A stretch of DNA of 64,000 nucleotides, from NCBI RefSeq assembly GCF_036634175.1, contig NZ_JAZIFX010000001.1, positions 4,960,001 to 5,024,000 on the forward strand. Direction: 5' to 3'. How positions within the stretch are numbered: position 1 is the first letter of the stretch; each line of letters starts with the position of its first letter. The position numbers were made by a program, and so were the translations under genes. Below, piece after piece: positions 25,801 to 35,837 of this stretch. A model generated the notes under the pieces. It was not told where the DNA came from and ran no database searches. It was given only the letters and a program-made list of their open reading frames with translations. The DNA is from Streptomyces sp. P9-A2 (GTDB taxonomy: Bacteria; Actinomycetota; Actinomycetes; Streptomycetales; Streptomycetaceae).

Positions 25801-27120
25801 TCACCATGGCCGAGGTGCCAGCCGCTCCGGGCCGTGCAGCAGTTCCTCGCGCAGCTCGGCGCGCAGCTTCCGCTCCTTGTCCGAGAGGGGCCCCGGTGCC
25901 ACGCGCGGCGGCACCCCCTGGACCGTCTCGCCGGGCGGCACCGGCGGGTCGTAGTGGGTGGGAGCCGTGTGCAGGGTGAGCGCGGTGGCGCCGATCAGGG
26001 CGAGCGTGAAGGCGATGGCGGCCCGGGTCCAGAAGCGGGCCCTGCGCTCGCTGCCGTCGCGCACCTCCGGAGGTCCGGCCGGCCGGAGGTGTTCGGTGGA
26101 GGACAGTTCGGCCAACCGCTGGTGAAGTACGAGCGGGTCCGACAGTTCTGGCAGCCGGGCCGCGAGGGTCTCATGCGCGTGCAGCAGGCGGCGCGCGGTC
26201 GCGGGCGTGCTCGCTTCCGTCTCCGCCGCGGTCTCCGGCAGGTCGAGGCCGACACCGTCGTAGAGCACGACCGTGCGACGGTACGGCGGCGGCAGGTGCA
26301 GCAGGACGTCCAGCAGCACGCGGTCGGAGGGCTGCGAGGGTGGTGGTTCCGGGCGCCGGTGGCGGGGCCGGAACCGGTGCCACGGGGCGAGCGCCCACTC
26401 GTACGCCGCCGCGCGCACCCAGCCGGCCGGGTCGCGGTCGCGGGCCACCTCGGGCCAGCGGTCCCAGGCCAGTTGGAAGGCCCGCTCGACCGATTCACAC
26501 GCCAGGTCGCGACGACCGGACAGGAGATACGCCTGTCGTACGAGCGCCGGGGCACAGAAGGCGTACAGGGCGTCGAACGCCTGAGTGGGCGTCAGGGCGG
26601 TGGGATCGACGGCCTCCCCCCGGACGGACCGGTCGGGCCGTCCGGACCGGTCAGGTCGGTCAGACCGTCCGGACCGGTCCGGTCGGTCAGGTCGGACGGA
26701 CCGGACGGGCCGGTCGGGCCGTCCGGGCGGGCGCAGGATGCTCCGCCCGGCGGGGTGCACGGGGGGAGGCTCGGCCGAACATGCCGGAGAAACGGCCGAC
26801 TTGATGGTTTCGGTGAATTCGGCGGGCGCGGAGTGTCCGGCGGGCTCAGAGCGTCCGGAGTGTCCGGCGGGTTCTGAGGGCTCCGGGAATCGCTGCTGTC
26901 CGGTGGGCTCGGGTCTCGTCGGGGTGGTGGTGGTCAGCAGCTTCAGGTAGGTGTCCCCTTTCCGGCCACGCGGCGAGGTGCGGCCGGACTCCCACGCACG
27001 CACCGTCTCGCGGCTGACGCCGACCCGCCGGGCGAGCTGAGCCTGGGTCAGCGAGTGGGACTCGCGCAGGCGTCGGCGCTCCTCGGGCGGGGGGAGGGGG
27101 GTGGCAGGGCTCCGTGTCAC
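25801..27120 (-). CDS. XRE helix-turn-helix / sigma-like fusion with C-terminal membrane helix
   Basis: A 439-aa protein starting with GTG ([14 protein letters not shown]) behind GAAGGGGC. Residues about 15-52 form an XRE HTH ([27 protein letters not shown]). A disordered region holds a tandem array of Arg-Pro-Asp-Arg-Ser units (nucleotides about 26628-26728). Residues about 175-330 resemble ECF sigma regions 2 and 4 ([45 protein letters not shown]). One membrane helix ([15 protein letters not shown]) lies near the C-terminus with the tail presumably outside. It could be a membrane-tethered regulator using one or both DNA-binding modules. Neither partner nor target is indicated; the divergent neighbour is the DUF6350 gene. 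Confidence 0.85.
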   Translation of the reverse strand: MTRSPATPLPPPEERRRLRESHSLTQAQLARRVGVSRETVRAWESGRTSPRGRKGDTYLKLLTTTTPTRPEPTGQQRFPEPSEPAGHSGRSEPAGHSAPAEFTETIKSAVSPACSAEPPPVHPAGRSILRPPGRPDRPVRSVRPDRPDRSGRSDRPDRSGRPDRSVRGEAVDPTALTPTQAFDALYAFCAPALVRQAYLLSGRRDLACESVERAFQLAWDRWPEVARDRDPAGWVRAAAYEWALAPWHRFRPRHRRPEPPPSQPSDRVLLDVLLHLPPPYRRTVVLYDGVGLDLPETAAETEASTPATARRLLHAHETLAARLPELSDPLVLHQRLAELSSTEHLRPAGPPEVRDGSERRARFWTRAAIAFTLALIGATALTLHTAPTHYDPPVPPGETVQGVPPRVAPGPLSDKERKLRAELREELLHGPERLAPRPW

Positions 27121-27216
27121 AGGATGCCCCTTCGTGCGGAAAAGTACATAAACTTATATTGGGCGACACAGCGGCGTTTCGCCTGTTACGCGGGGAAAGC
27201 GCGTGTCGTTGGGAGC

Positions 27217-28977
27217 ATGACGGGTGTGATCCAGACGACCGCCCGGCGAACGAGGCCGGCCCTCCTGCTCACCCGGATGCGCGACCGCTCGCCCGGCCTG
27301 GACTCCGCCCTTCTCGGCGGTGCCCTCGCGGCGGGGCTCGGGCTCGCCGCGTTCACCATGCTCGTGATCCTGTTGTGGATCGGCTCGCGGTACCCGGACA
27401 GCGGGCCCGACGGCGCGCTGAGCACTGCGGCGGCGCTGTGGCTGCTGGCGCACGGTGCCGAACTGGTCCGCACCGACACACTCTCCGGCGTGCCGACCCC
27501 ACTCGGCGTCCCACCGCTGCTGCTGCTCGCACTCCCGGCGTGGCTGCTGCACCGGGCGGCCCGCGACGCCGCCGACGGGGGCGCGTCGGACGCGTCGGTG
27601 GCCCCGGACGATGCCCCGCTCGTCGGTGGACCGACGGCCTGGGCGGGCGTCGTCCTCGGCTACCTGGCCGTCGGCACGCCTGCCGCGCTCTACGCCGCGG
27701 GCGGTGGGCTGCGACCGGCGTGGGCGTCGGTGGGCATGTGCGTGCCGCTGATGGCGGCGGTGGCCGCGGGCGTGGGGGTGTGGCGGGCTTACGGCTGCCC
27801 GCGAGGGCCGCTGGAACGAACCGTGGGTGCGCTGCTGCCGAGGGGCGTACGCCATCTGCTCCTGGGCCCGGACGGACGCCTCGGCGTCGCGGCGCGCGCG
27901 GCGGCGGCCGGGACCGCGGTGCTCGTCGGCGGCGGGGCGCTGCTGCTGACGCTGTCACTGCTGTGGCACGGAGGCGAGACCCGGGCGGCCTTCCTGAGGC
28001 TGACGGAGGGATGGCCGGGGCGGATCGCGGTGCTGCTGCTCGGCGTCACCCTGCTGCCGAACGCGGCGGTGTGGGCGGCGTCGTACGCCCTGGGCCCCGG
28101 GTTTCTCCTCGGCGTCGGCCATGCCGTGACACCGCTCTCCGCCTCACCGGCCCCGCTGCTGCCCGCGTTCCCGCTCCTCGCGGCGGTGCCGGACGCGGGG
28201 ATGGGGACGCCGGTGAACTGGGCCGCCGGGACAGTGCCGTTGGCGGCCGGGGCGGTGGCGGGGTGGTACGTCGCGAAGGGCGCCGGCACGGCCGGGCACC
28301 CGGTGGATCCCGGAGGCGGGAGGCCGGGACAGGAGCCGGACGCGGTCTGGTCACGGAGCCGGACGGCCGGTGTCGCCGGAGTGGCGGCGGCGCTGTGTGC
28401 GGCCCTGCTGGCGATGCTCGCCGCGTTGGCGGGCGGACCGATGGGGGTTGCCGCGCTCTCCCGGTTCGGGCCGGTGTGGTGGCAGACGGGGGGCGCGACG
28501 CTGGTGTGGATCGGGCTGACGGCCACGGTGACGGCCCTGGCGGTACGGGCCTGGCGGTGCCGCGCACCCCGGAGTGAACGGGGGAAGCGGGCACCGGCGG
28601 GCCCGGACGAGGAGAGGCGGGCGGGCGTGCGGGCGGGTACGCGGGCCAGGATTCCGGGGATCGGCCGCCCGCGACGGGGGTCACCGGAGGGCGATACCGG
28701 TGCGACGGCGGGTGGCCGACCGCTCCGGGGCGCCGCCGACCCCTACGACTTGCTTCCGACGGACCCCGTCCCCGACCGGGACCCCCTCGGCCGTGATTTC
28801 TCCAGCCGCGAACCCCACAGCCGCGAACCCCACAGCCGCGAACCCCACAGCCGCGAACCCCACAGCCGCGAACCCCACAGCCGTGAACCGCACGGCCGCG
28901 AACCCCACAGCCGTCACCTCCCCGACAGTGGCCTCCCCGCCGCTCCCGAAACGCCGAAGCCGCCCCCCGCCCAGTAG
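27217..28977 (+). CDS. DUF6350 (PerM-like) membrane protein
   Basis: A 586-aa polytopic membrane protein. ATG 27217 ([12 protein letters not shown]) with GGGAG upstream; the longer frame to 27055 overlaps the divergent regulator. About nine or ten hydrophobic segments fill residues 30-430, as in the DUF6350 family; a mycobacterial member, PerM, is linked to cell division and persistence. The C-terminal cytoplasmic tail is Arg/Pro-rich and ends in about seven copies of SREPH. The stop codon lies in the loop of a 19-bp terminator hairpin. It sits between sucCD and purNH, as I recall for other Streptomyces. Confidence 0.85.
   Translation: MTGVIQTTARRTRPALLLTRMRDRSPGLDSALLGGALAAGLGLAAFTMLVILLWIGSRYPDSGPDGALSTAAALWLLAHGAELVRTDTLSGVPTPLGVPPLLLLALPAWLLHRAARDAADGGASDASVAPDDAPLVGGPTAWAGVVLGYLAVGTPAALYAAGGGLRPAWASVGMCVPLMAAVAAGVGVWRAYGCPRGPLERTVGALLPRGVRHLLLGPDGRLGVAARAAAAGTAVLVGGGALLLTLSLLWHGGETRAAFLRLTEGWPGRIAVLLLGVTLLPNAAVWAASYALGPGFLLGVGHAVTPLSASPAPLLPAFPLLAAVPDAGMGTPVNWAAGTVPLAAGAVAGWYVAKGAGTAGHPVDPGGGRPGQEPDAVWSRSRTAGVAGVAAALCAALLAMLAALAGGPMGVAALSRFGPVWWQTGGATLVWIGLTATVTALAVRAWRCRAPRSERGKRAPAGPDEERRAGVRAGTRARIPGIGRPRRGSPEGDTGATAGGRPLRGAADPYDLLPTDPVPDRDPLGRDFSSREPHSREPHSREPHSREPHSREPHSREPHGREPHSRHLPDSGLPAAPETPKPPPAQ
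28804..28917 (+). repeat. 15-bp tandem repeat coding for SREPH units
   Basis: About 7.5 copies of AGCCGCGAACCCCAC, the first five identical. The unit is a multiple of three, so copy-number change lengthens or shortens the tail of the DUF6350 protein without frameshift. Confidence 0.95.
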
Positions 28978-28995
28978 GGCGGGGGGCGGCTTCGG
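28954..28995. terminator. bidirectional terminator
   Basis: A 19-bp perfect stem (CCGAAGCCGCCCCCCGCCC and its complement) with a four-base AGTA loop lies between the convergent DUF6350 gene and the gene at 29036-29845. The TAG stop of the former lies at the loop/stem edge. Confidence 0.9.
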
Positions 28996-29035
28996 GAAGT
29001 GGGGGTGACTTCGGGGAGCGGTGGCCGGTCGGCCG

Positions 29036-29845
29036 TCAGTCGGTCGTCCCGAGCAGGTTCCGGAGCTCGCTCGGCAGGAGGTCGTTGCAGGACTCCTTGG
29101 ACTGCTGAGTGAGGGCGTCACTCGTGCACGTGTAGTAATCCTGGTAGACCATCTGTGCCGTGAAGCTGACGGCGACCAGGATGAGAGCCAGGGAGGCCGT
29201 GACCAACCCGCTCACCGCCGCCGTGGTCTGCGGGCGGCCCTTCTGCTCGGGCGGAGCCGGGGAGTCGGGGTCGGAGGCCGCGCGGGGCTTGGCCCGCAGG
29301 GCGCTGACGGCCCAGTGCACGGCGAGCGCACCCAGCAGCAGCGCGACGTACGGCCAGCCGAACAGGGCGAAGAAGAAGGCCCACATGCCGGACAGCAGGG
29401 AGTAACGCGCCCGGCGCTGGGCCGGATCCGTGGGATCCCAGCGAGGGCCGGGGCGTTGAGGGCCGCCGGTTCCGCCGCCGCCCTGGCCCTCCGGACCGTG
29501 TGGGCGCTCACCGAATCCGCCGGAGGAGCGGCCGGGCTGGCGGTCGCTCCACCGCCCGCCCCAGAGGGAGCGGCCGCCGCTGCCTCTCTGCTGTCCGCGG
29601 CCGTCACCGTCCTCGTCGCCGGACGAGTGCCGGGGCTGCCAGGGCTGGTCGGGAGACCCCTCCGGTGGCGGCGCGAACGGATTGTTCTCCTCGGAGCCAC
29701 GGCGCCCGTCGCCGTCGCTGCCGCCCTCGCCCCGGGGCGTCTCGGGCGGCGAGGAGGGGCGCTCCCGCAGCAGCGCGGCGCCACGCTCCCCTTCCTGCGC
29801 CGACGGCCGGGGGAACGTGAGGAGTCGCAGGCTGCGGTCCGGCAT
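29036..29845 (-). CDS. Streptomyces-conserved membrane protein
   Basis: A 269-aa protein; ATG 29843-29845 ([14 protein letters not shown]), with a TTG one codon upstream as alternative. The first 140 residues are disordered and Gly/Pro/Arg/Ser-rich. Two or three membrane helices follow ([38 protein letters not shown]). The tail ([20 protein letters not shown]) contains two Cys and probably faces outside. No family function is known. It is convergent with the DUF6350 gene and divergent from purN. Confidence 0.8.
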   Translation of the reverse strand: MPDRSLRLLTFPRPSAQEGERGAALLRERPSSPPETPRGEGGSDGDGRRGSEENNPFAPPPEGSPDQPWQPRHSSGDEDGDGRGQQRGSGGRSLWGGRWSDRQPGRSSGGFGERPHGPEGQGGGGTGGPQRPGPRWDPTDPAQRRARYSLLSGMWAFFFALFGWPYVALLLGALAVHWAVSALRAKPRAASDPDSPAPPEQKGRPQTTAAVSGLVTASLALILVAVSFTAQMVYQDYYTCTSDALTQQSKESCNDLLPSELRNLLGTTD

Positions 29846-30267
29846 CAAGTGAGCGTCTTCCCCTTAATCAAGTCCATCAAGTTACGACTGTGACGACTAA
29901 TGCTCGATTACTGCTTCCACTGCTTGTACTGCCTGTACGGCTACTGCTCGACGGGCTGGACATGCGCGGCTGAGCCGGGGCATTCCCGTCCGTTTTCCGG
30001 TCCCGGCACCTTGTCCTGTGAACGCTTGGTGCCCAGGTGGCGTTCCCGGGCGACCGGACGTTCCCGGACGCTCCCGAACCGGCTCTTCCCAGACGCTACC
30101 TTCCGGCCACGCCCCCGTCCCGTGGGGGCCGCTCCCTGTGCCGGTATCGTTGCTGGCGGTCGGCCGCTTCGTAGGCTTCCCCGTATCCGAGGGTGCGAAG
30201 CATTTGTATGAATGTACAAAGCGCTGGTCTCCGACCGCACCGGCGCTCCCCGAGAAAGGGCCCCACC
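29846..30267. other. divergent intergenic region upstream of purN
   Basis: A 422-bp region holding the promoters of purN-purH and the membrane protein gene. An AT-richer stretch with repeated TACTGC units lies at 29900-29950. I looked for a ZTP riboswitch or PurR box and saw neither. Confidence 0.4.
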
Positions 30268-30906
30268 GTGGCCGCCAAGCCCGTGGCCGAGCGCGCCAGG
30301 CGTCTCGTCGTGCTGGTCTCCGGATCCGGCACCAACCTTCAGGCGCTCCTCGACGAGATCGGCGCCGCCGGCGTCGGGGTGTACGGAGCCGAGGTCGTGG
30401 CCGTCGGCGCCGACCGCGGGGACATCGAGGGGCTCGACCGCGCCGAGCGCGCCGGGCTGCCGACCTTCGTGTGCCGGGTCGGGGACTTCGCCACCCGCCA
30501 GGAGTGGGACGCGGCGCTCGCCGAGGCCGTCGCCGCCCATGAGCCCGACCTCGTGGTCTCCGCGGGGTTCATGAAGATCGTGGGCAAGGAGTTCCTCGCG
30601 CGCTTCGGCGGGCGGTTCGTCAACACCCACCCCGCCCTGCTGCCCAGTTTCCCCGGAGCCCACGGCGTACGGGACGCGCTCGCGTACGGCGTCAGGGTCA
30701 CCGGCTGCACCGTCCACTTCGTCGACGACGGCGTCGACACCGGACCGATCATCGCGCAGGGCGTGGTGGAGGTCCGGGACGAGGACGACGAGAGCGCGCT
30801 GCACGAGCGCATCAAGGAAGTCGAGCGAAGGCTGCTCGTCGAGGTCGTGGGGCGGCTCGCCCGCAACGGCTATCGCATTGAGGGACGAAAGGTAGTTATC
30901 CAGTGA
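30268..30906 (+). CDS. purN: phosphoribosylglycinamide formyltransferase
   Basis: A 212-aa enzyme of de novo purine synthesis that transfers the formyl group from 10-formyl-THF to GAR. GTG start ([12 protein letters not shown]) with GAAAGG upstream. Motifs: [17 protein letters not shown] near the N-terminus, [15 protein letters not shown], the catalytic Asn-His in [15 protein letters not shown] and the Asp in [16 protein letters not shown]. purH begins before its stop (GTGA overlap at 30903-30906), so the two are translationally coupled. Confidence 0.97.
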   Translation: MAAKPVAERARRLVVLVSGSGTNLQALLDEIGAAGVGVYGAEVVAVGADRGDIEGLDRAERAGLPTFVCRVGDFATRQEWDAALAEAVAAHEPDLVVSAGFMKIVGKEFLARFGGRFVNTHPALLPSFPGAHGVRDALAYGVRVTGCTVHFVDDGVDTGPIIAQGVVEVRDEDDESALHERIKEVERRLLVEVVGRLARNGYRIEGRKVVIQ

Positions 30907-32465
30907 CCGCCGAGAGCAACAAGCGGGCCATCCGACGGGCGCTCGTCAGCGTCTACGACAAGACCGGCCTCGAGGACCTCGCGCGCGGCCTGCACGAGGC
31001 CGGTGTGGAGCTCGTCTCCACCGGGTCCACCGCCGGCCGCATCTCCGCCGCCGGCGTCCCCGTCACCAAGGTCGAGGAGCTCACCGGCTTCCCCGAGTGC
31101 CTGGACGGCCGCGTCAAGACCCTGCACCCGAAGGTCCACGCCGGCATCCTCGCCGACCTGCGCCTCGACAGCCACCGGCAGCAGCTCGGCGAGCTGGGCG
31201 TGGAGCCGTTCGACCTGGTCGTGGTGAACCTCTACCCGTTCCGCGAGACCGTCGCCTCGGGCGCCACGCCCGACGAGTGCGTCGAGCAGATCGACATCGG
31301 CGGCCCGTCGATGGTGCGCGCCGCGGCGAAGAACCACCCCTCGGTCGCCGTGGTGACCAGCCCCGCCCGCTACGCCGACGTCCTCTCGGCGGTGAACGAC
31401 GGCGGCTTCGACCTCACCACCCGCAAGCGGCTCGCCGCCGAGGCCTTCCGGCACACCGCCGCGTACGACGTGGCCGTCGCCTCCTGGTTCGCCTCCGAGT
31501 ACGCGCCCGTGGACGAGTCGCACTTCCCCGACTTCCTCGGCGCCACGTACGACCGCGCGCACACTCTGCGCTACGGCGAGAACCCGCACCAGCCCGCCGC
31601 CCTCTACACCTCTCACGCCGGCGGCCTGGCCGAGGCCGAGCAGTTGCACGGCAAGGAGATGTCGTACAACAACTACACGGACACGGACGCCGCCCGCCGT
31701 GCCGCGTACGACCACAGCGAGCCGTGCGTCGCGATCATCAAGCACGCCAACCCGTGCGGCATCGCGGTCGGCGCGGACGTCGCCGAGGCGCACCGCAAGG
31801 CGCACGCCTGCGACCCGCTGTCCGCGTTCGGCGGTGTGATCGCCGTGAACCGGCCGGTCAGCAAGGAGATGGCCGAGCAGGTCGCCGAGATCTTCACCGA
31901 GGTCGTCGTCGCGCCGGACTACGAGGAGGGTGCCCTCGAGGCCCTCACCAAGAAGAAGAACATCCGCGTGCTGCGCGCCCCCGAGGCCCCCGCCGCCCCG
32001 GTCGAGGTCAAGCCGATCGACGGCGGCGCCCTCCTCCAGGTCACCGACCGCCTTCAGGCCGAGGGCGACGACCCGGCGAACTGGACCCTGGCGAGCGGCG
32101 AGGCGCTGTCGGAAGCGGAGCTGGCCGAACTGGCCTTCGCATGGAAGGCGTGCCGGGCCGTGAAGTCCAACGCCATCCTGCTCGCCAAGGACGGTGCCTC
32201 GGTCGGCGTCGGCATGGGCCAGGTCAACCGGGTCGACTCCGCGAAGCTCGCGGTGGAGCGGGCGGGAGCAGAACGCGCGCAGGGGGCGTACGCGGCCTCC
32301 GACGCCTTCTTCCCCTTCCCGGACGGCCTGGAGATCCTCACCGGGGCCGGCGTCCGGGCCGTGGTCCAGCCGGGCGGTTCGGTCCGCGACGAGCAGGTCG
32401 TGGAGGCAGCGAACAAGGCCGGCGTGACGATGTACTTCACGGGGACGCGGCACTTCTTCCACTGA
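30903..32465 (+). CDS. purH: bifunctional AICAR formyltransferase / IMP cyclohydrolase
   Basis: A 520-aa enzyme catalysing the last two steps to IMP. The N-terminal MGS-like IMP cyclohydrolase domain reads [20 protein letters not shown] and [14 protein letters not shown]. The transformylase domain shows NPHQPAALY, the catalytic KHANPCG, and [11 protein letters not shown] near the end; it terminates RHFFH. GTG start overlapping purN. Downstream lies a pentanucleotide microsatellite before the terminator. Substrate ZMP (AICAR) is the ligand of the ZTP riboswitch seen upstream of glyA in this window. Confidence 0.98.
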   Translation: MTAESNKRAIRRALVSVYDKTGLEDLARGLHEAGVELVSTGSTAGRISAAGVPVTKVEELTGFPECLDGRVKTLHPKVHAGILADLRLDSHRQQLGELGVEPFDLVVVNLYPFRETVASGATPDECVEQIDIGGPSMVRAAAKNHPSVAVVTSPARYADVLSAVNDGGFDLTTRKRLAAEAFRHTAAYDVAVASWFASEYAPVDESHFPDFLGATYDRAHTLRYGENPHQPAALYTSHAGGLAEAEQLHGKEMSYNNYTDTDAARRAAYDHSEPCVAIIKHANPCGIAVGADVAEAHRKAHACDPLSAFGGVIAVNRPVSKEMAEQVAEIFTEVVVAPDYEEGALEALTKKKNIRVLRAPEAPAAPVEVKPIDGGALLQVTDRLQAEGDDPANWTLASGEALSEAELAELAFAWKACRAVKSNAILLAKDGASVGVGMGQVNRVDSAKLAVERAGAERAQGAYAASDAFFPFPDGLEILTGAGVRAVVQPGGSVRDEQVVEAANKAGVTMYFTGTRHFFH

Positions 32466-32520
32466 GCGCCACGCCGTCCGACGGCACGAACGCCGAGCAC
32501 CGAGCGCCACACCGTCCGGC
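32466..32520 (+). repeat. imperfect direct repeat after purH
   Basis: GCGCCACGCCGTCCG (32466-32480) recurs as GCGCCACACCGTCCG (about 32503-32517), directly ahead of the pentanucleotide array. Confidence 0.6.
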
Positions 32521-32584
32521 GACACGACACGACACGACACGACACGACACGACACGACACGACACGACACGACACGACACGACA
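32521..32584. repeat. pentanucleotide microsatellite (GACAC)n
   Basis: Twelve perfect copies of GACAC plus four bases of a thirteenth, uninterrupted. It lies in the 3' untranslated region of purH, 55 bases after the stop. Such arrays are prone to slippage. Confidence 0.98.
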
Positions 32585-32738
32585 TGCCCGTGCCCCGGGC
32601 GGCCCGCCGGCCGCCCGGGGCGAGCCGGAGTTGTGCGCTGCGGTGTCCTGCCTCCCCCGGGGTCGGCGGAGGTACGACGACGGCGCTGTACGAGGTACGT
32701 CTCCCCGTGCCTGACGGTTACTCCGTCGGACCAGGGCG

Positions 32739-32790
32739 ACGCACCAGGGCGGTGTCTCACCCGTACGGGTGAGACACCGCCCTGGTGCGT
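32739..32790. terminator. 52-bp perfect palindrome, bidirectional terminator
   Basis: ACGCACCAGGGCGGTGTCTC and its exact complement flank a CACCCGTACGGGTG centre, allowing a stem of up to 26 bp. It lies between the convergent purH and the membrane protein gene at 32858-33508. Confidence 0.9.
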
Positions 32791-32857
32791 GATCGGCCGG
32801 AAGCGGTGCCCGGCGGAACCGGAGCAGCGGCGGGGCCGGTTCGGTGGCGGAACCGGT

Positions 32858-33508
32858 TCAGTACCGGGGCCGGTTGAACCAGTAGCTTCCGTTCCGGTTG
32901 GCACAGAACACGATGATCAAGATGCCGGGTATCAGGCTGATCAGCGCGAAGATGTTGCCGGGTATCAGGGTGATCACGCTGAACAGGGTGACCACCGAGG
33001 CGTAGATGATCGCCGAGACGCGGACCCCGCCGTACCCCGTGGCCATCTTCGCGGCGGTGAGGACCGCCCAGAACGCGAACGCCAGAACGATCACGCCGAG
33101 CACGATCATGAAGCCCGCACCGATGTCGCTGACGGTGTTCAGATCGTCCGACGAGATGTTCGGGTCCGAGGAGATGCTCGGGTCCGAGGAGATCTCCTCC
33201 TCGATGTAATCGGCGAACCGTGCGCTGGCCACCATCGCCAGCACACCGCCGAGGGCCTGGAGCCCGCCGAGCACGAACAGCATCACACGCGCGGCCTTCA
33301 CGCTGCCCGGCATGACCGCCACGGGACCGGGACCGGGACCCGGCTGCCCGTAGGACTGCGGGAACGCCGGTGGAGAGGGGTAACCGTAGCCAGGCCCGCC
33401 GGGAGGCTGCTGCTGGGGATACCCGTAGCCGGGCCCGCCGGGCCCGCCGTGCTGGCCGGGCTGCTGGGGCGGCTGCCCGTAGGGGTTGTTCGGGTCGCCG
33501 AAGCTCAT
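32858..33508 (-). CDS. Pro/Gly/Tyr-rich membrane protein
   Basis: A 216-aa protein starting [18 protein letters not shown] with GGAAGAACC upstream. The first 65 residues are a cytoplasmic low-complexity tract of repeated PGYGYP units. Four hydrophobic segments follow ([76 protein letters not shown]), with an SSDP repeat ([19 protein letters not shown]) in the first extracytoplasmic loop. This layout is common in Streptomyces membrane proteins of unknown role. It is divergent from folD. Confidence 0.85.
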   Translation of the reverse strand: MSFGDPNNPYGQPPQQPGQHGGPGGPGYGYPQQQPPGGPGYGYPSPPAFPQSYGQPGPGPGPVAVMPGSVKAARVMLFVLGGLQALGGVLAMVASARFADYIEEEISSDPSISSDPNISSDDLNTVSDIGAGFMIVLGVIVLAFAFWAVLTAAKMATGYGGVRVSAIIYASVVTLFSVITLIPGNIFALISLIPGILIIVFCANRNGSYWFNRPRY

Positions 33509-33877
33509 GGCGGTTCTTCCTCCGTTGTCGCTTCAGGTGCGGGAACACGCGGGGCGCGGTTCGGAGGAAGGTCTACAGATGCGGTCCGGTCCCCCCGGTA
33601 CTGCCCGCGGCACTGTGTGTTCATCGTTCTCGACGTGTCTGTCGATTGTCCAGCCGCAGGCAGATTGTGTTGTGCAAGTGCAACATTGCTGATCTTGGCC
33701 GGATACGGGTGGAACATGACCGGTGCGAGGGTGAACCGGGGCCGGCCTGCGGGATCGCGAACCCCGTGGTCGCCCGGCGCGCACCCGCGGTACGAGCCAC
33801 GGGTACGGCCCCGGTGCGCGGCGCCCGGAATACGGGCGGATTGGAACCCGGGCCCGGTCATCCGCGAAGATGGGGCC
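33509..33877. other. divergent intergenic region upstream of folD
   Basis: A 369-bp region with an AT-rich patch (33640-33700) likely to hold the promoters. A small dyad TTGTGCAAGTGCAACA at 33671 is visible. No ZTP riboswitch signature was found ahead of folD. Confidence 0.4.
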
Positions 33878-34732
33878 ATGACCGCCCAGATTCTCGATGG
33901 CAAGGCCACCGCAGCAGCGATCAAGTCCGATCTGACCGCCCGCGTGGCGGCGCTGAAGGAGAAGGGCGTCACGCCCGGCCTCGGCACGATCCTCGTCGGG
34001 AGCGACCCCGGCAGCCAGAAGTACGTCGCCGGCAAGCACCGGGACTGCGCCCAGGTCGGCATCGCCTCCATCCAGCGGGAGCTGCCCGAAACGGCCACGC
34101 AGGAGGAGATCGAGACGGTCGTCCGCGACCTGAACGAGGACCCGGCGTGCACCGGGTACATCGTCCAACTGCCGCTGCCCAAGGGCATCGACGAGAACCG
34201 CATCCTCGAACTCATGGACCCGGACAAGGACGCCGACGGCCTCCACCCGATGAACCTCGGCCGCCTGGTCCTGAACGAGCCGGCCCCCCTGCCCTGCACC
34301 CCCAACGGTGTCCTCACCCTGCTGCGCCGTTACGGCGTGGAGATCAAGGGCGCGGAGGTCGTGGTCGTCGGCCGCGGGGTGACGATCGGCCGCCCGATGC
34401 CGCTGATGCTGACCCGGCGCAGCGAGAATGCCACCGTGACCCAGTGTCACACCGGCACCCGCGACCTGTCGGCGCATCTCAAGCGCGCGGACATCATCGT
34501 CGCCGCCGCCGGCTCCGCCCACCTCGTCCGCCCCGAGGACGTCAAGCCCGGCGCGGCCGTCCTGGACGTCGGTGTCTCCCGCACCGCCGAGGGCAAGATC
34601 GTGGGTGACGTGCACCCCGGCGTGGCCGAGGTGGCCGGCTGGATCTCCCCCAACCCCGGCGGTGTCGGCCCGATGACCCGGGCCCAGCTGCTGGTCAACG
34701 TGGTCGAGGCGGCGGAGCGCAGTGCCGGCTGA
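33878..34732 (+). CDS. folD: methylenetetrahydrofolate dehydrogenase/cyclohydrolase
   Basis: A 284-aa bifunctional enzyme making 10-formyl-THF, the formyl donor for PurN and PurH encoded nearby. It starts [19 protein letters not shown]. Motifs: the catalytic Lys in [38 protein letters not shown], the NADP loop [13 protein letters not shown] and [15 protein letters not shown]. The DUF3017 gene begins 11 bases before its stop. Confidence 0.98.
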   Translation: MTAQILDGKATAAAIKSDLTARVAALKEKGVTPGLGTILVGSDPGSQKYVAGKHRDCAQVGIASIQRELPETATQEEIETVVRDLNEDPACTGYIVQLPLPKGIDENRILELMDPDKDADGLHPMNLGRLVLNEPAPLPCTPNGVLTLLRRYGVEIKGAEVVVVGRGVTIGRPMPLMLTRRSENATVTQCHTGTRDLSAHLKRADIIVAAAGSAHLVRPEDVKPGAAVLDVGVSRTAEGKIVGDVHPGVAEVAGWISPNPGGVGPMTRAQLLVNVVEAAERSAG

Positions 34733-35348
34733 CCCCAGCGCCCGAGAGGCGGAGACCAGGGCCCGCGAGACCGGGGCGAACCCGGATGAGACGCACGAGC
34801 AGACCCAGGAACAGGCCCAGGAACAGGCCCAGGAACAGGCCCAGGAACAGGCCGAGGGTGCGGTCGAGGAAGCCGCCGACGGGAAGACAGCCGACGAGGG
34901 TGGCATCACGGTCACCGACCCGGTCAGCGCGCCCGACGCCACGGGGCGGCCGCGGCGCGCCACCCGCCGCTTCCCGCTGTTCACCAGGGACACCGCACGT
35001 CCGGAGGGCGGCGGCCGGGCCGCACCGGGCGACGCCCCCGCGCCCGCCCGGCAGTGGCCGATCCTCGCGGTGCTGTTCATGGCCGGACTCGGCCTGCTGC
35101 TGACGGCGTTCGACCTGTTCCGGCTCGGCACGCTGCTGATCGGTGTGGCGCTGCTGGCGGGCGGGGTGTTGCGCTGGATGGTTCCGGACGTCGGCATGCT
35201 CGCCGTGCGCTCCCGCTTCACGGACATCGTCACGTACGGCGGGCTGGGCCTCGTGATCGTGCTGCTGGCGCTGATGGTGCAGCCCAAGCCCTTGCTGGAG
35301 ATCCCTTTCCTGAAGGACACCCTGCACTTCACCGTCAGTAACAGCTGA
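34722..35348 (+). CDS. DUF3017 membrane protein
   Basis: A 208-aa protein translationally coupled to folD (GTG at 34722 inside the folD 3' end). The N-terminal 110 residues are acidic and disordered, with about four copies of a 12-bp repeat giving AQEQ units (34804-34853). The C-terminal part has three membrane helices ([49 protein letters not shown]), the DUF3017 layout. The family commonly follows folD in Streptomyces and has no known function. Confidence 0.9.
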   Translation: MPADPSAREAETRARETGANPDETHEQTQEQAQEQAQEQAQEQAEGAVEEAADGKTADEGGITVTDPVSAPDATGRPRRATRRFPLFTRDTARPEGGGRAAPGDAPAPARQWPILAVLFMAGLGLLLTAFDLFRLGTLLIGVALLAGGVLRWMVPDVGMLAVRSRFTDIVTYGGLGLVIVLLALMVQPKPLLEIPFLKDTLHFTVSNS

Positions 35349-35837
35349 CGCCGCCGCCGCCTCGTGCCGTCCGGTGAACGGCGGCGGTCCGTCCTCACCC
35401 CCGTGAAAGGACGGGCCGCCGCCGGGAACAACCTTCCTGCACCGGGAACCGGCTGTTCAACGGTTCTCCGGGCGCTGTGGCACGGAAGTGACCATTCCGC
35501 TACGTCCTCCGGATGGCTCTGGAAACTTCCCGACGTGCCCCCGAAGCATCCTTGGAGCGCAACCGGCGTGATAATCATGACGATCCCGGACAATCGTGAT
35601 GTCCCACGCGTTGTGATGGTTCTGTACGGCCGAAGGGAGCGCCGGTGGGAGACTGGGGACACGAGCGGGTGAGCGTGCGACGCCGCGTGCCCGCGGCCCT
35701 GACGCTCCCGTGCGCCCCCACCCTGGGAACTGAGATCCCGACTGGCGACATCCATGTGGGTAGCCGGACCGGGGACTCGGCAGAGGCACCAGGCGCGAGG
35801 GAAAAACCAGCACGACCGGGGGGAAGGTAGGGAAGCA
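35349..35837. other. 489-bp intergenic region
   Basis: A GC-rich hairpin (GCCGCCGCC with GGCGGCGG, about 35350-35387) probably ends the folD operon. Beyond it are dyads around 35440-35475 and 35565-35600 but no clear promoter. No convincing coding frame is present. Confidence 0.4.

Noticed and set aside
28804-28917. CRISPR-like repeat array
   Set aside because: Units are contiguous 15-mers without spacers and lie inside a coding frame; the same applies to the other arrays in the window.
31097-34732. A 1211-residue plus-strand open frame through purH, the microsatellite and folD
   Set aside because: Only the last 284 codons (folD) are real; the frame is open elsewhere because of GC bias and the pentamer repeat.
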